64,000 nt of DNA. Source: Cranoglanis bouderius (taxonomy: Eukaryota; Chordata; Actinopteri; Siluriformes; Cranoglanididae). The notes beneath the pieces were generated by a model, which was not told where the DNA came from, made no database searches, and saw only the letters and a program-made list of their open reading frames with translations. How positions within the stretch are numbered: the first letter of the stretch is position 1; every line of letters starts with the position of its first letter. Shown here piece by piece: positions 38,601-48,511 of this stretch. Made by a program: the position numbers and the translations under genes. Where the stretch lies: contig CM042548.1 of the NCBI GenBank assembly GCA_023630585.1, positions 14,225,527 to 14,289,526 of the forward strand, read 5' to 3'.

Positions 38601-39504
38601 ATTTTTCTCCTACGCTCAATCGATTCGACTTGCGATTTTTGCTGATCTCGGTAAAGTGCTGTGGTATGGTCAGTCCCGTGAATTTATATGCACCGTGCCA
38701 TGTTCGCTCTCATCGCTGCGATCCCCAGCTCAAAGCTGCGCCTTGCGCCCTCATCAGTTCAGCAGACACGCTAAACATATTCCACTTTCAAGCCTGACTT
38801 TGGACAGCAGCGCTCTAAAGCTCCTCAGGGGAGCTCTTTCTGGCGAATCAAAGCCCATGGTGGCAGAATGACTAGCTCAGAGACACCAGATCCTCGGTGC
38901 TCTCAGGAAGCAGCTCCTCGGCACTCTGAGACTTGAGCAGAATTCTGTCTCTTCCCTTCAGCCCCCTCAGACAAAACAACAAACTCTCACCAATCCAACA
39001 CTGAGAGCAGGAAACTGGGAAGCAAATTTATTCTCGAAATCGGCTGATTGTTTATCAGATGTACATTTATTCATTTATTCATTCTTTTTATCCAAAGCGA
39101 CTTATAAGTGATGCAAAATTCAGTCCAAGCATACAGATGAGGCTCTGAGGGTTAAAGGATTCGATGGTAGAGATGTGTCCTGATTGGTTGGATGTCGGTG
39201 GTCCACATCATTTGTTTTTCCGTTTCCAGAATCTTGATGTGAATTTTCTCTAAGCAGATATTTTATTAAAACTGCCACAATGTGACTAGAACCTCACTAA
39301 ATATCACACTTAATAACCTTTAAAGACAGTCCTGGGGTTTGTACTAACAACCTTCCTAGGAAGACCCACAGTAGATGTGATTTTGATGAGTCTCGTTTGT
39401 GTTGTTTCTGCAGGCCGTGGATTCCTGAAGTTGGAGGACTTCAGAAGTGTGTTCGCGCGTGTGGCTCCTCGCTTGCCTGAGCGCACCATGCTGGAGGCTT
39501 TTCG
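24807..39504 (+). CDS. EFCAB11: EF-hand calcium-binding domain protein 11, 5 coding exons, last exon not found
   Basis: EFCAB11 is a small calmodulin-like EF-hand protein whose role is poorly known. Five exons (24807-24887, 25474-25569, 25789-25837, 33493-33594, 39414-39504) join in phase to 419 nt, about 140 residues. The human protein has about 163. The best match is exon 2, with GYLSRED and VMLFGYKPSK. The first EF loop (D33-D44, DVEKKGYLSRED) is degenerate, lacking acidic residues at some liganding positions. The loop near FDLHCRGFLKLEDF is also degenerate. The canonical last loop (family motif DRDSDG) should be in the missing final exon, about 26 residues. The chosen ATG gives an N-terminus of length similar to the human one; an alternative in-frame ATG lies at 24855. 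Introns 3-5 are long, as in mammals. The gene is divergent from TDP1. Confidence 0.9.
25185..25257 (-). tRNA. tRNA-Lys (anticodon TTT)
   Basis: 73 nt on the minus strand. It starts GCCCGGATAGCTCAGTCGG, carries A-box TAGCTCAGTCGG, anticodon stem-loop CAGACTTTTAATCTG with anticodon TTT, and B-box GGTTCAAGTCC, and ends TTCGGGC plus discriminator G. The acceptor stem GCCCGGA/TTCGGGC pairs with one G-T wobble. A TTTT Pol III terminator follows 8 nt downstream (25177-25174). It lies antisense in EFCAB11 intron 1 and appears intact, with the canonical vertebrate tRNA-Lys sequence. Confidence 0.97.
25474..25569 (+). CDS. EFCAB11: EFCAB11 coding exon 2 (EF-hand 1)
   Basis: 32 whole codons, VFDQCDVEKKGYLSREDVKI then AVVMLFGYKPSK. 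Near-identical to the human exon. Acceptor GTTCAG, donor GTAAAT. Confidence 0.96.
25789..25837 (+). CDS. EFCAB11: EFCAB11 coding exon 3 (49 nt, divergent)
   Basis: 49 nt encoding SETSMLMEAGAVPTCP plus one base of Gly. The acceptor tract is a CT run followed by AATTGCAG; the donor is GTATGA. Phase and length fit the human segment between GYKPSK and GILLEGF, but sequence similarity is low, so this is the least certain exon. Confidence 0.75.
26995..27165 (-). repeat. Foldback repeat family A, copy 6
   Basis: Reverse fragment: GTTCCTGTTGTCACTTACGT, TATAAACAGTCATTCCCTCA, CTCTTGAAGTTATTAAAAA, GAGCTTGTTACCGA. A ~23-bp poly-A interrupts it. Confidence 0.75.
27225..27560 (-). repeat. Dispersed repeat family B, copy 2 (inverted)
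   Basis: Begins CAGTCCCTCCAGGATTTTGC, then GGAGCTTGCAATTTTTCAAA, CATGCGACGTCATCACAGCA, CTCATTTACCAACAAACATC, and ends near GAACATTTTTGGCTG. It is the reverse of copies 1 and 3. The 101-codon frame across it is accidental. Confidence 0.75.
28238..28587. mobile_element. 350-bp palindromic MITE
   Basis: Ends are inverted: CCCTGCTGAAAAAAACAATA at the left, and the complement of CCCTGCTGGAAAAAACAATA at the right, with inverted similarity for about 45 bp. The interior holds further hairpins, for example GAGAGATAAATCTC near 28440. There is no coding capacity. It lies in EFCAB11 intron 3. Confidence 0.75.
29515..31021 (+). mobile_element. Tc1-like DNA transposon, TA-flanked, 201-bp TIRs
   Basis: A complete-ended 1507-bp element bounded by TA dinucleotides (29513-29514 and 31022-31023). 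The terminal inverted repeats are about 201 bp (29515-29715 and 30821-31021), start CAGGTGCATCTCAATAAATT and differ at only a few positions. It carries one transposase frame, broken near its end. The high TIR identity suggests recent activity. It is inserted into a foldback family A element. It resembles a fish Tc1 family that I recall is also found in lampreys. Confidence 0.96.
29778..30741 (+). pseudogene. Tc1 transposase, C-terminal frameshift and short N-terminus
   Basis: The open frame 29778-30614 gives 278 residues with a helix-turn-helix (AKEAGCSQSAVSKHV), a second DNA-binding part (ATTYRRVKEFGYSCRIPL) and DD34E catalytic residues D135 (FSDESKF), D225 (FQQDLAPAH) and E260 (PIENLW), 34 residues apart. 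After NETKKCR the frame hits a stop. In the +1 frame the family C-terminus (DELKATVKETW to KGAPTKY) continues to a stop at 30739-30741, so a small indel near 30590 broke the gene. The N-terminus (MVSQFGSLGKPQ) looks shorter than the family's, apparently by an internal deletion before GKPQ; this is from memory of the family. Confidence 0.92.
31690..33492. other. EFCAB11 intron 3, last part
   Basis: Mostly unique sequence with poly-T (32170-32190), a GA run (32634) and a CT-rich tract (33447-33488) that becomes the exon 4 acceptor. No other gene recognised. Confidence 0.55.
32634..32666. repeat. (GA)n microsatellite
   Basis: 33 bp GA run in EFCAB11 intron 3. Confidence 0.93.
33493..33594 (+). 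CDS. EFCAB11: EFCAB11 coding exon 4
   Basis: 102 nt, completing Gly and then encoding VPLEQFVSLMGRKLSAGDPY and EKTRQIFSAFDLH. It matches human LLEGFLNIV and RHIFTAFDTYYR. The acceptor is CAAAG behind a CT-rich microsatellite; the donor is GTATGT. Confidence 0.93.
33815..34005 (-). repeat. Foldback repeat family A, copy 8
   Basis: Reverse inner fragment: CAGTGTTTTATTCCTTTTAT, CACAGCAATTTGCCAATGAT, GTTAGTTCCGGTTCTCACTT, TAGCAGCTATAAACAGTC. In EFCAB11 intron 4. Confidence 0.75.
34097..34440 (+). repeat. Dispersed repeat family B, copy 3
   Basis: GCGGCCAAAAATGCTTGGTG, GCAGAAAACTACTTGAACTG, GATGACGTCACATGATGTGC, AAATTGCAAGCTCCTCTGTA. It ends CGATCGTGAAATCCTGGAGT, the complement of the start of copy 2, which fixes that end of the family. 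Confidence 0.75.
34735..34975 (+). repeat. Probable MITE (GACCAATCACAACG type)
   Basis: Carries GACCAATCACAACGCAATGG, GGCCAATCAGAGCACTCTGG, GCTTTTCAGAAGGAGGGGCT and CAGACAGACAGACTGGGAAT, a module I recall as common in fish genomes. Only one copy is present here, so assignment is from memory. Confidence 0.45.
35120..35480. other. Unique, repeat-free block in EFCAB11 intron 4
   Basis: Non-repetitive sequence with homeodomain-like sites (ATGGCTAATTAAATTG) and ACAGGTGCAC E-box. No ORF of note. Possible conserved non-coding element, judged only by composition. Confidence 0.3.
36276..36850 (+). repeat. Foldback repeat family A, copy 9
   Basis: Near-complete arm: GTTGATTAATTTTCTATAAC, GCAAATCACAGGTTTGTATT, TTATGGAAGGAGTCTCCAGT, GTAACAGTCAGTGGTAAAGC, ACGACTGTTTATAGATGCTG, then GTTTTATTCCTCTTAAATAC. 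Confidence 0.82.
37645..38215 (+). repeat. Dispersed repeat family C, copy 1 (5' half plus body)
   Basis: Starts CCTCATTCATGAATTTTTAA. The body has CACCCGTAAAGTGCAAAACC, CACAGCTCATTTGCATGTAG, CATAAAAGGTCATGTGCATA, CTTCCGTCAGCTGAGGCGTC, and TTCTGGATGGTACTCTTAGT up to AGAGACTCCA. Shares the body with 60657-61170. Ends look PIF/Harbinger-like. Confidence 0.75.
38390..38545 (-). repeat. Foldback repeat family A, copy 10
   Basis: Reverse fragment: TATATAACAGCACGTTCTGA, GTTTTATTCCTCTTACACCA, TGTTTATCCATATATAGTTA, CATTTAGTGTTGTG. Confidence 0.72.
39085..39165 (-). mobile_element. SINE tail fragment (inverted)
   Basis: TTATCCAAAGCGACTTATAA is the complement of the SINE tail seen at 48455-48480. It continues into GAGGGTTAAAGG, the complement of CCTTAACCCTC. 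Short and diverged. Confidence 0.6.
39414..39504 (+). CDS. EFCAB11: EFCAB11 coding exon 5
   Basis: 91 nt, completing Cys and then encoding RGFLKLEDFRSVFARVAPRL and PERTMLEAF plus CG of Arg. It matches human RGFLTLEDFKKAFRQVAPKL. Acceptor TCTGCAG, donor GTAAGA. The family's next segment (EVDRDSDG) is not found downstream. Confidence 0.94.
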
Positions 39505-40009
39505 GTAAGATAATCCCCAGTTCCTTTGGGGATGCATCATTCAGTGTTTAATGTGTTCGCTTCAGTGCTTCCTTTGTCCCTCGTCTCATGTACAGACCAC
39601 TCTGTCATTGAAAGTGAATGCACTTAAACAACATCTGATGCTAACCAAGCCTCAGCCCGATCTCTGTGCTTCTAGACCTCTTGCTTTTCCCAAGCCAATC
39701 ATATGTGTATATGATTATAACTTGTCTTGCTGTATGTGTTTCAGCATCAGTTTGATCTCTTTCCACCATATTCACACCCAAAATCTTCTCACGTTTGCTT
39801 CCCAACCCCTCAGATGAGCTGCTCTTTCCAAAGAGTGGAGCTTAGGGGTGCGGATCGCTCCTGCTGAGATGATACGTGATCACAATACGATTTATGAGAG
39901 ATGCATTTAAAGCAGCCATCAATTCAATATGACAGGATGTAGAGCTGTTTCAATGTAATACAATGTATTGTGAAAATAACTTAGATGAGAAGAAGGCCAC
40001 TCCTCCTTC

Positions 40010-40455
40010 ACAGCAGCCATGAGAGGTTGCACCTACTTAATTGGGACTGACTCACTCACACCTTCTTCAATAAGGTTGAGGTGAGATTCTTTTACTGAAA
40101 CTTACACACACAACAGGCCATGCCTTAAGAGTTAAGATTTATTTACTGGAATTTAGAAACACAGAGGCCACACCTCCTGACAGATACAGAGACCACACCT
40201 CCATTACTGGGACTGAAACACAGAGGCCACGCCTCCTTCACTGGGACTGACAGATACAGAGACCACACCTCCATTACTGGGACTGAAACACAGAGGCCAC
40301 GCCTCCTTCACTGGGACTGAATCACAGAGGCCACACCTCCTTCACTGGGACTGAGCGACACAGAGGCCACACCTCTTTTACTGTGAATGAAACACAGAGG
40401 CCACGCCTCCTTCACTGGGACTGACAGATACAAAGGCCACGCATCCTTCACTGAA
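40010..40455. repeat. Minisatellite, ~35-bp unit, 70-bp dimer
   Basis: The unit resembles CAGAGGCCACGCCTCCTTCA then CTGGGACTGAAACA. A 50-bp stretch at 40201-40250 recurs without change at 40271-40320, giving a 70-bp dimeric period. Each unit has a GGCCAC(A/G)CCTCC box. It lies 0.5 kb downstream of EFCAB11 exon 5. Confidence 0.9.
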
Positions 40456-41039
40456 GGGAAGAAAAACCCTGGAAAAAGAGAGACACAGGTTAGGGTTATT
40501 TGCTAACAGTTCCAAAAAATAATAGTATAATTATACAAATTTTGTGGTGTAATTAATAGCAATAATATTATTATTATTATTATACTACTAACAGTGTGTG
40601 TGGTATTGGAAATGGTTGAATCTGTTCAGTCGCGATTGCCAGCTTGGTTCAGCCATACTGTAAATATTGAGACGTGCACACCAATCGGAAACGCCGAATC
40701 TTTACACCCCTAGTGGAACCTCCTCCTGCGTGCTCGCTGTGTGTTCACGCCCATTCCCAACATTTATCACCAAGCCGAGATCCATTACCAAATCCCAGCC
40801 AATACACAAAGCTCTCAGTGTTTTATCCCAGTGTGTGTTCGGTAGTGGTTTGGGCTGTCAGGAGGTTTGGGCTGTCTGTGTGTATCTGCAGTTTTTCTCA
40901 CACATTATTACCACCTCTTTGCTGTTTTGGAGGGAGAACGTGAGCGCTGGCTGGAGCGCAGAGAGGCCGTGCTGTCTCTTCCCACTGCGTTAGGAGAAGC
41001 CCTGGAAATTCTCTGAGGTGTGACGTGGGCAGGGGGTAG

Positions 41040-41045
41040 TGTGCG

Positions 41046-41086
<41 letters not shown>

Positions 41087-41099
41087 GTGTGTGTGTGTG
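41040..41099. repeat. (TG)n microsatellite
   Basis: TG run with CG interruptions. Confidence 0.95.
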
Positions 41100-41255
41100 A
41101 GGAGATTTAGATTTAGTGCCGTGGTGGCTGTGACTCATCCACTGCAGTTAAGATACGGTGGTGCAGTCACTGCTGAGAGCACCATGCTGTCTTCAGAGCC
41201 CAGTTACTAAGCAAATGTCTTTCTCTTCTTGAAAACAGTGAGTGTTTATCAGGAG

Positions 41256-41256
<1 letters not shown>

Positions 41257-41311
<55 letters not shown>
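41257..41311. repeat. (CA)n microsatellite
   Basis: CA run about 160 bp after the TG run at 41040, so the pair can form an inverted repeat. Confidence 0.95.
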
Positions 41312-41314
<3 letters not shown>

Positions 41315-42682
41315 GCATGTATGGAGGTCAGACATAGATGATAAAGACACAGCACTGTTTTTTTTGTTGTTAACCGCAGAGTTAACGTGTTCATAACGAT
41401 AAAATTCCAGCTATCGCTGCCACAACACAACTCTTTCGACCGTGACCCCTCGCAACACCGAGCATCCGTCAAATATGTCCATAAATTAGCATCACGTTCC
41501 GCTAACTCGCTGTCAGACAAAGTGACTGTAGGTCACATGACAAACAAAATGAAGATGAAGAGCTGGTTAATGGAGTGATTTATATGGACCTTTTAGTAGC
41601 TTATTAAGAACATTAATTATTTTTGCACTGCCACCAGACTGGTTCATGTTGTGGCACCACTTAACTGTTGTTGGTTTTTTTTGTAAATTTATTCATTGCA
41701 GTGTACGTGAAAATAAAAATCGTGTAAGGTTTGTTGTCCCATCAGCACCTTTGCCCATTCAAGCAGTCAAACTACACTACCCATGAATCAGGAAGTCAGA
41801 ACTCAGAATTACGCATATTATGCTTAAAGTACATTACATTTACCTTCTCAAAACAGCAAACAATACAATCAGAGTTATATATTTAATAACCTAATATGTA
41901 TGTTGATTGATCTACTCTATACAGAATAGCTGAGGACTTTCTGAGATGACAGGGTATTTTTCCTAGTCGGAGGTTGGAAATTCCACAGACTCTCAGTCAA
42001 GGTCCAGACTTCTACTCATGCACATACGCCTTATTTTCAAGTGGTGCTACCTTTTATGTACTCTGGACTAGGGGTCTTCCAACTTCTTTCCAGCCATTGA
42101 CCCCTTTAAATCAGTTCCATGGATTGTCCCAGATTCAAATATTAGGTTTATCATTTAAATTTGTACAATCATATTTTGTCTATTTATTAAAGAAATAGAG
42201 CTTTTTTTATTCTTGAACTTTCCACTGAGGGAACACGTAAGGCTCAAGTCGACATTATTATTAATAGACCAACTTGTTTTTGAGTTTAAACCCAAATGAA
42301 CAGTCACACAGGCTAATTACTACAAAGAACTTGTTAATAAATATAATAACGCCTGATTTGCACAGCTGTAACTCAATAAGATCACAATAAGGTCCCCTCA
42401 TTGAGAAACACTTTGTGAGTCTGTGACGTTAGTGAGATTTGGTGTTGCTTTTTCTCTGTTTTTGACTCCAGCTTCGTTAAGCAAATAATGAAGATATACT
42501 GTACATTGTGATATACATTTTTGGTTATATCATGAACGTCTTCAGTTACTGTGACTATAATGAAAGGTCTGTTTTACACTTATTCACAGTCGCCCCTGGA
42601 GTCGAGCAGGTAGTTGCAGGAATCTCATCTGTAACTTGTAACAGTTTCAGTTAGTAATCGGAAACCTCACCTAGCTCCCCAA

Positions 42683-42722
42683 GTGTGTGTGTGTGTGTGT
42701 GTGCGTGTGTGTGTGTGTGTGT
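42683..42722. repeat. (TG)n microsatellite
   Basis: 40-bp TG run with one CG. Confidence 0.93.
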
Positions 42723-43063
42723 GGCTGTGGGTCCCCAGCCAGCAGCAAAGAAGTACACTCAAAGTCATAACCTTCACGCCACTGTGCCATCTTGTTTTGT
42801 CGCCTGCATCACATCACCCTCCTCCTGCTCTTTCACGCCACCGCTGCTCCTTAAGCCAGTCGACGGCCAGGAGAGACAGAGAGATGAAATGCAGCAGAAA
42901 AAGAGAGCAAAAGGCACGAGTTAAGGAGGGAGAGATACGAGGCCTGGATCGACTGTTGTGTTCAGAGTCTATCTGCAAACCCAGGGCTGTGTTTAGGACA
43001 GATTATCACAGCAAAGTGATAAATGGGAACGCTTGCCTCTGGAGGGTGCACATACCTTCATGT

Positions 43064-43141
43064 TTGTGTGTGTGTGTGTGTGTGTGCGTGCGTGTGTGCG
43101 TGCGTGTGTGTGTGTGTGTGTGTGTATGTGTGTGTGTGTGT
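43064..43141. repeat. (TG)n microsatellite
   Basis: ~78-bp TG run with several CG interruptions. Confidence 0.95.
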
Positions 43142-44394
43142 GGGTTCTCCATGTGCACTTTGTAAGCCTCATGTACGTTTGCAATCCTTTCTGCAGAAAA
43201 AGAGCAACACCCTTGTCCTGTCCTTTTTTATCATAATTATAGCAGAAGAATGGAGCGCCCTGCAGGCTTCACACCATTAGCAGAGAGGCTGGTGCCTCTT
43301 TATGCGCAGCAGATTTATGGGCGCGCGCCTGCCGCTCCCGACCAGCGTTAACGCCGCCATCGCTTCTCCGCCGCCCGCCTGTTGCCATGGCGACGGCGTA
43401 CTCAGAGCCAGGGCCCCAATGCACCTTGAGCAGTGCCTGCAGTTTTTTTTTTTCTTTTTTTTTCTTCCTTCTCCTTTTTTCCTTTCCTTTTTCCCCCCCT
43501 TCCTCTGCATCTTCTCTTTTGTTGTCAGTGTTTCCAGAGTAACTATCTGTCATCTCCTTTCCATAAATACTTGCTGCACACATTCTTGAGAGAATGGCAA
43601 GCTCAGCTTTCGCATTGTCTGCACCGAACGCTCACAGCTGTAATCAAACCGTGCAGATAGATAGATGTCAAGTGTTGCTCTAGGACAGCACTTTTTTTTA
43701 AAATTTTTTTTTTTATAAAGCTTTGTGCATTCATTTACACATTTTTAAATATTTTATTTGATTTAACTCATTTGAGCGGAATAGTGATGGAATGAAGTCA
43801 GAAGCTTGAACCAGTGAGCAAGATATTCAAGTGTTTTCATTCAAGGTCATTTCACTTTTAATATTTTTTAAATTTTATTTTATATTGAACCGAAAGCATT
43901 CAGTGTGTCATGTTGCTCGTGTCACTGACATCAAGTAAACCAAGCTGGATATGAAAGCACTCGGTCTTATCAAAGTGAAATAATGAAGTAATTATATACA
44001 TCAGCACATGAGTATAAAAGATTAGTCAGTTTACCCAAAGACTCATCTAAAACTTGAGCTTCCTCTGCCTTCTGAGTCTCTTTAATCAGCTGAAAGGAAG
44101 CCTGATGAATATGAGGATTCATTAGCAATCTTAAATTAAACTTCGCTAGCAGTTGCTCTCCTATGAACCACTGGTGGCTCTTTTTCATCCCTGAAAAGTA
44201 GTCATGCTCCTCCGCCATGTGATGCCAAGCCTGAAGCTCCAGTACGTCTCAAACCAGTTTTGTCTGGGAATTGACCACTGAGAGTAAAGAAATTCCAAGT
44301 CTTTTCCGAAAGTGTCCACGCACGCAGACCTGGAGTAGGGTCGCGATCTTGCACGAGCAGGTTTTTTTCACGGGAAAGCGAGCAGGAGAGAGAC

Positions 44395-44740
44395 TCCTAC
44401 AGATCAGCTGCATAATTAGCCTCGCTTGCTCCCAGCGTGAGTGCGTTTACTGCATATTGAGAGTTTGCCCTTTTCTTTTGCCACCATATCAAGGTAATTA
44501 CATTTCCTTTTGTAGCACCGTGAAAGGAGGCATCACTGGCCTGCAGTTTTACTGCCTGCCCATTGACGCTTGGAGTACATAAATCCCTTAAAGTAGCTCT
44601 TTTTCTCCCTCCTCCCGCTGACACGGTGAGCTTAATGAAAGCACAATGAGGCAGTCTGAGTGCAAAGTAAACAGCTAATGGTTAACGGAAATGTGGCTTT
44701 CGGGAGCCGTGTCACTGTTGATAGAGCGCTGTCATTCCCA
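44395..44740. promoter_or_regulatory. Candidate conserved non-coding block
   Basis: Unique, balanced-composition DNA with TGCATATTGAGAGTTTGC, ATCAAGGTAATTACATTTCC and AGCTTAATGAAAGCACAATG. The look is that of a vertebrate enhancer, but no alignment supports this. Confidence 0.25.
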
Positions 44741-44751
44741 CTAGGGCTGTG

Positions 44752-45330
44752 CGACTCTGATTGGTCAGAGGATGTTGATTAACTTTCTATAATTCTGCTG
44801 GTTTATATTACTGCGCTTGTTCTAATACGTTACCGTTTACTGTTATAGTAACAACTTATGTACGGCGGGTGCTTCATATAGACGGATCAAAAACGTTTAT
44901 TTAACATTTATGGAAGGAGGCCATGTCTCCCGTGTCAGCACTTTGTTGCAGTCGCAGGTGAAGTTGTAATGTTAAGTTTTCCTACATCTTCAAGACAGGT
45001 GAGTTTACGCATAAAATAACGATGAATTATTTAAAAACGCATTATTAACTTAAAAAGAGAGAATTAAAGAGAGACTGGCGAGAGGACGACGGTTTATAGC
45101 TGCTATAATAATGTAAGTGAGAACAGGAACTTGTTTCACAGACGAACATTAAATGTAACTGTAAATGGATAAAAAGTTCATTAATAAATACAAACAATTG
45201 TAATTGCTGTGGTGTAAGAGGAATAAAACACTTATAACAGTGACTCCGCTTCATCACAGCACCCCGTCATCGATTGTTTTCCTATAACAGCACGACACAG
45301 CATGTTTTATTCTTTACGTATTCAACAGAT
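44752..45330 (+). repeat. Foldback repeat family A, copy 11
   Basis: Near-complete arm: CTGATTGGTCAGAGGATGTT, GTTTATTTAACATTTATGGA, GGTTTATAGCTGCTATAATA, AGAGGAATAAAACACTTATA, then inverted GATTGTTTTCCTATAACAGC. Confidence 0.83.
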
Positions 45331-45844
45331 CTGTGGAATAAAACATTACATTAGACGAAGTAGACTTTTATACAGGAGTGTAATTGCAGTTTGCTATTAT
45401 TTTGTCCATATTTTTCACCATTCATAGCGATTTTGAGTTCACCGTGCCTCCTTACCGTATGTGGTTGGAGAGCAAATAAAGTCTTTTGTCCTTTCACCGA
45501 TTTTTGTCGATTCATCAGTGAGATCGGGGGAAAAAAAGGAAATGCAAAAATGATTGAAGCTTTCCTTGGTCTGCTTTGCTGTTTCATTTTACCCAAACAC
45601 GATTCTGTTATATGTTAGTTCGCCGTCTGGCTCTGCGCTCCTCCGCCGGCTTGTTTTTGATTCAGAGGGAGAGAGTTGGGCGAGGGCAGGCTGGGCTAGC
45701 AGAGGGTAATGCAGTAATCACATTGGTTCCCCCTGGAGTGGGCGAGAGGGTTAGCAGAGTGCTGCCCTCTGCCTGTGGCGACTCCCCCAGCTGCTGCACT
45801 CCAGAAAGCCTGGCTGTTTCACACAGCACGCTGCTTACTGAAAA

Positions 45845-45850
45845 CACACA

Positions 45851-45888
<38 letters not shown>
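45845..45888. repeat. (CA)n microsatellite
   Basis: CA run with one TA interruption. Confidence 0.93.
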
Positions 45889-45889
<1 letters not shown>

Positions 45890-46196
45890 AGAGTGTATAT
45901 AAGGACACAACATGCTTTACATCATGGTTGTTGCTGTTCCTTTAAAATGCGTTTGAATTTCAGTCACTTAAAGCATTTAGTGTTTGATTGCATTTGAATG
46001 TTAAACTTCCACAAGACATTAACTGTAGCTACACCACGCATTCAGAAAATAAAAGTGCAAAAAAATCACATCTTAGCAAGTGAATATAGACAAATGTATC
46101 TAATATTTCCTATTATAAGATTACAATAAACCAAATACAAGATTATTAAACCGATTTCTAGACATTTTTACTCATTTCAAGCTTGAAGTACAGTAG

Positions 46197-46725
46197 TCTT
46201 GGTGGAGGAGATAGTGTGGGATATGGTTGGGGAGATGGTTGAGGAGATGTTGGGAGAGATGGTAGCGGAGATGGTGGAGGAGATGGTGTGGCAGATGCTT
46301 GAGGAGATGGTGGGGTACATGGTGGGGGAGGTGGTAGGGGAAATGGAGGAGAAAGTTGAGAAGATGATGGAGGAGATGGTTGAGGAAATGGTGGAGGAGA
46401 TGGTGTGGGATATGGTTGAGGAGATGGTGGGGGAGATGGTAGGGGAAATGGAGGAGATAGTTGAGAAGATGATGGAGGAGATGGTGGGGGAGATGGTGGA
46501 GGGGATATGTTGGGGAGATGGTTGAGGAGATGGTGGAGGAAATGATGGAGGAGATGGTAGGGGAAATGGTGGGGGAGATGGTTGAGGAGATGGTGGAGGA
46601 GATGTTGGGGGAAATGGTCAGGGAGATGGTTGAGTTGCTGGGGGACATGGTAGAGGAGATGGTGGGGGACATGGTAGAGGAGCGGTTGGGGGAGATAGTT
46701 GAGGAGATGGTGAGGAGGAGGAGTT
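46197..46725. repeat. Degenerate 12-bp minisatellite (GAGGAGATGGTN)
   Basis: ~530 bp of variants of GAGGAGATGGTG, GGGGAGATGGTT and GGGGAAATGGTA. Because 12 is a multiple of 3, the frames stay in register and give (EEMV)n on plus and (ISST)-like on minus. No start context or flanking coding sequence supports a gene. Confidence 0.92.
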
Positions 46726-47823
46726 CACTTGGGAGCTTTGTACCACGTGTAGTTGCCATGACAGCTATACTGCATATGTGCACCTTGCAGGAATTGTGAT
46801 TAATCTTTTTTTTTATTCTGTTCTTTTTTTCGGTGCTCGTGATTACCAGAGATCTCATGTGGTAATGGGAGACTGTGTTCCTTGAAGCGAAAATATAAGT
46901 GTCTTTTAAGTAGGACTGCGGAGAGACCGGCGCGTCGCTGTCTGTGGGAGATAGCGGAGGGCTGCTGGGCTAATAAAGACGAACTGATACGTCCGTCTGA
47001 ATGCGTTTCTTACAGTGAGAGATGGAAATTTGGAGACTGCTAGATGAGCATGCGTGATAAGGAAAACTGTAAAATGTAGTTGTATGTTGCCATGTGTTGT
47101 ATTTTTTTTTTTGCCTTTGGAGCAGGTAGATGTGTTGAAAATGAGCATGACGCTCCTGTGTTTTTTATCCATTTGCCATATTTATTCCTTGATCTACTGC
47201 TATACATTTGTTTTCCATCTGATGGCATTTTGATACGCACATATGACACCAGATTTCATGGATCTCAAGTCAAATCATAAGCTTCATGTGTGGTGCAAGA
47301 ATCACCAGGATCTCATGTTGTGTAGACTTAACATGCATGTGTTAGGACGATGTTTATGAGAAATAAGATTATTTTATATACAATGTCTATGATATTACTG
47401 GTATCTTTGGAACATGTTGCTGTTTGGATGTTAAAATACATTTTTGGTCACTTGTTTCCTCTTTGTTTCATCTCGCATGAGTTAAATAAATACATCTTTT
47501 TTTTTCCAATAGCAAACCTAAATATCGTAGTACATCATGTACCACGAGACACATGCACTCCAACAGTGTATAAACCTGTTTACGGCATTTCAAACAAACA
47601 TGTGAGGTTTATTTGGAGAAATCAACTTCTTCTCTTCCGTCCAGCAAAACACAGATGTGTCTTTCTTTTTGATTAGGTTTTCGTTGGTTTGCTTTTTCTT
47701 TTTTGTCATCTCTCAAACCTGCCATCGTTCGTGCTCTCAGATCACAGGTTCGCATCGCGACCGTAAAAGTTTCAAGAGCGATGCAGTACAGCTGTCAACA
47801 ATCCATTTCAAAGGCAAGCTGTG

Positions 47824-47826
<3 letters not shown>

Positions 47827-47872
<46 letters not shown>
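47827..47872. repeat. (TG)n microsatellite
   Basis: 46-bp TG run. Confidence 0.95.
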
Positions 47873-48369
47873 TATGCTGCACGTCTTAAAGAGAAAGCCC
47901 TGAGGTGGGAGACTGCTCTGTCTCCAGATAGCTGTGAGCCTCGTAAGCTGCTGCTTATCGATGATTATTCGTCTCCCGGTGCTACATCAAGATGTTTACT
48001 TGGGTCAAAGCCATGAGATGAGCAAACTCTCTCCAGGGCAAGAGAGAAGCAAATAATACAGGATGTGTGCCAGCTTCAGCTTCAAGCCAAACTAAGCAAA
48101 GGGAGCTAAAGAAATCCAGTGCTAGCTGGTCCTGTGTGTGTGCATACATTTGTTTTCGTGTGTATAAATGTGTATATACTGTACATGTGAAGTATACTCA
48201 CAGCATATTGTTCTGTATCTCTCTGTAGGCCACAGATGATCGTGAATCACTAATGTAAGCAATAGAAATGGAGCATATTTGAAAAAAACTTGCGAAGACA
48301 GTGATGAATTTCAGTATACGGAAATTCACCGTTCATTTTCAGTGAGAAGTAGCAAATAAATTTGTTAAG

Positions 48370-48511
48370 ATGTTGGGATACTGATTGGAAGGTCATGAGT
48401 TCAAATCCCCCACCCTTGAGCAAGGCCCTTAACCCTCAACTGCTCAGTTGTATAAATGTAAGTCGCTCTGGATAAGGGTGTCTGCCAAATGCTGTAAATG
48501 TAAATGAGTTA
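48370..48511 (+). mobile_element. SINE fragment with GTCGCTCTGGATAAGGG tail
   Basis: B-box-like GAGTTCAAATCCCCCAC, then GAGCAAGGCCCTTAACCCTC, AACTGCTCAGTTGTATAAAT, GTAAGTCGCTCTGGATAAGG and GTCTGCCAAATGCTGTAAAT. This tail is widespread in fish SINEs. Other fragments of the same tail lie at 39085-39165 (inverted) and 61172-61205. Confidence 0.75.

Noticed and set aside
40010..40455. CRISPR-like array
   Set aside because: Unit with no unique spacers, eukaryotic context, no cas genes; it is a minisatellite.
42683..43280. Cys/Val-rich frames (MCVCVCV type) here and at other TG/CA runs
   Set aside because: Dinucleotide repeat translation.
46172..46858. 228-codon minus frame and EEMV-rich plus frames
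   Set aside because: Degenerate 12-bp minisatellite open on both strands; no conserved flanks or splice logic.
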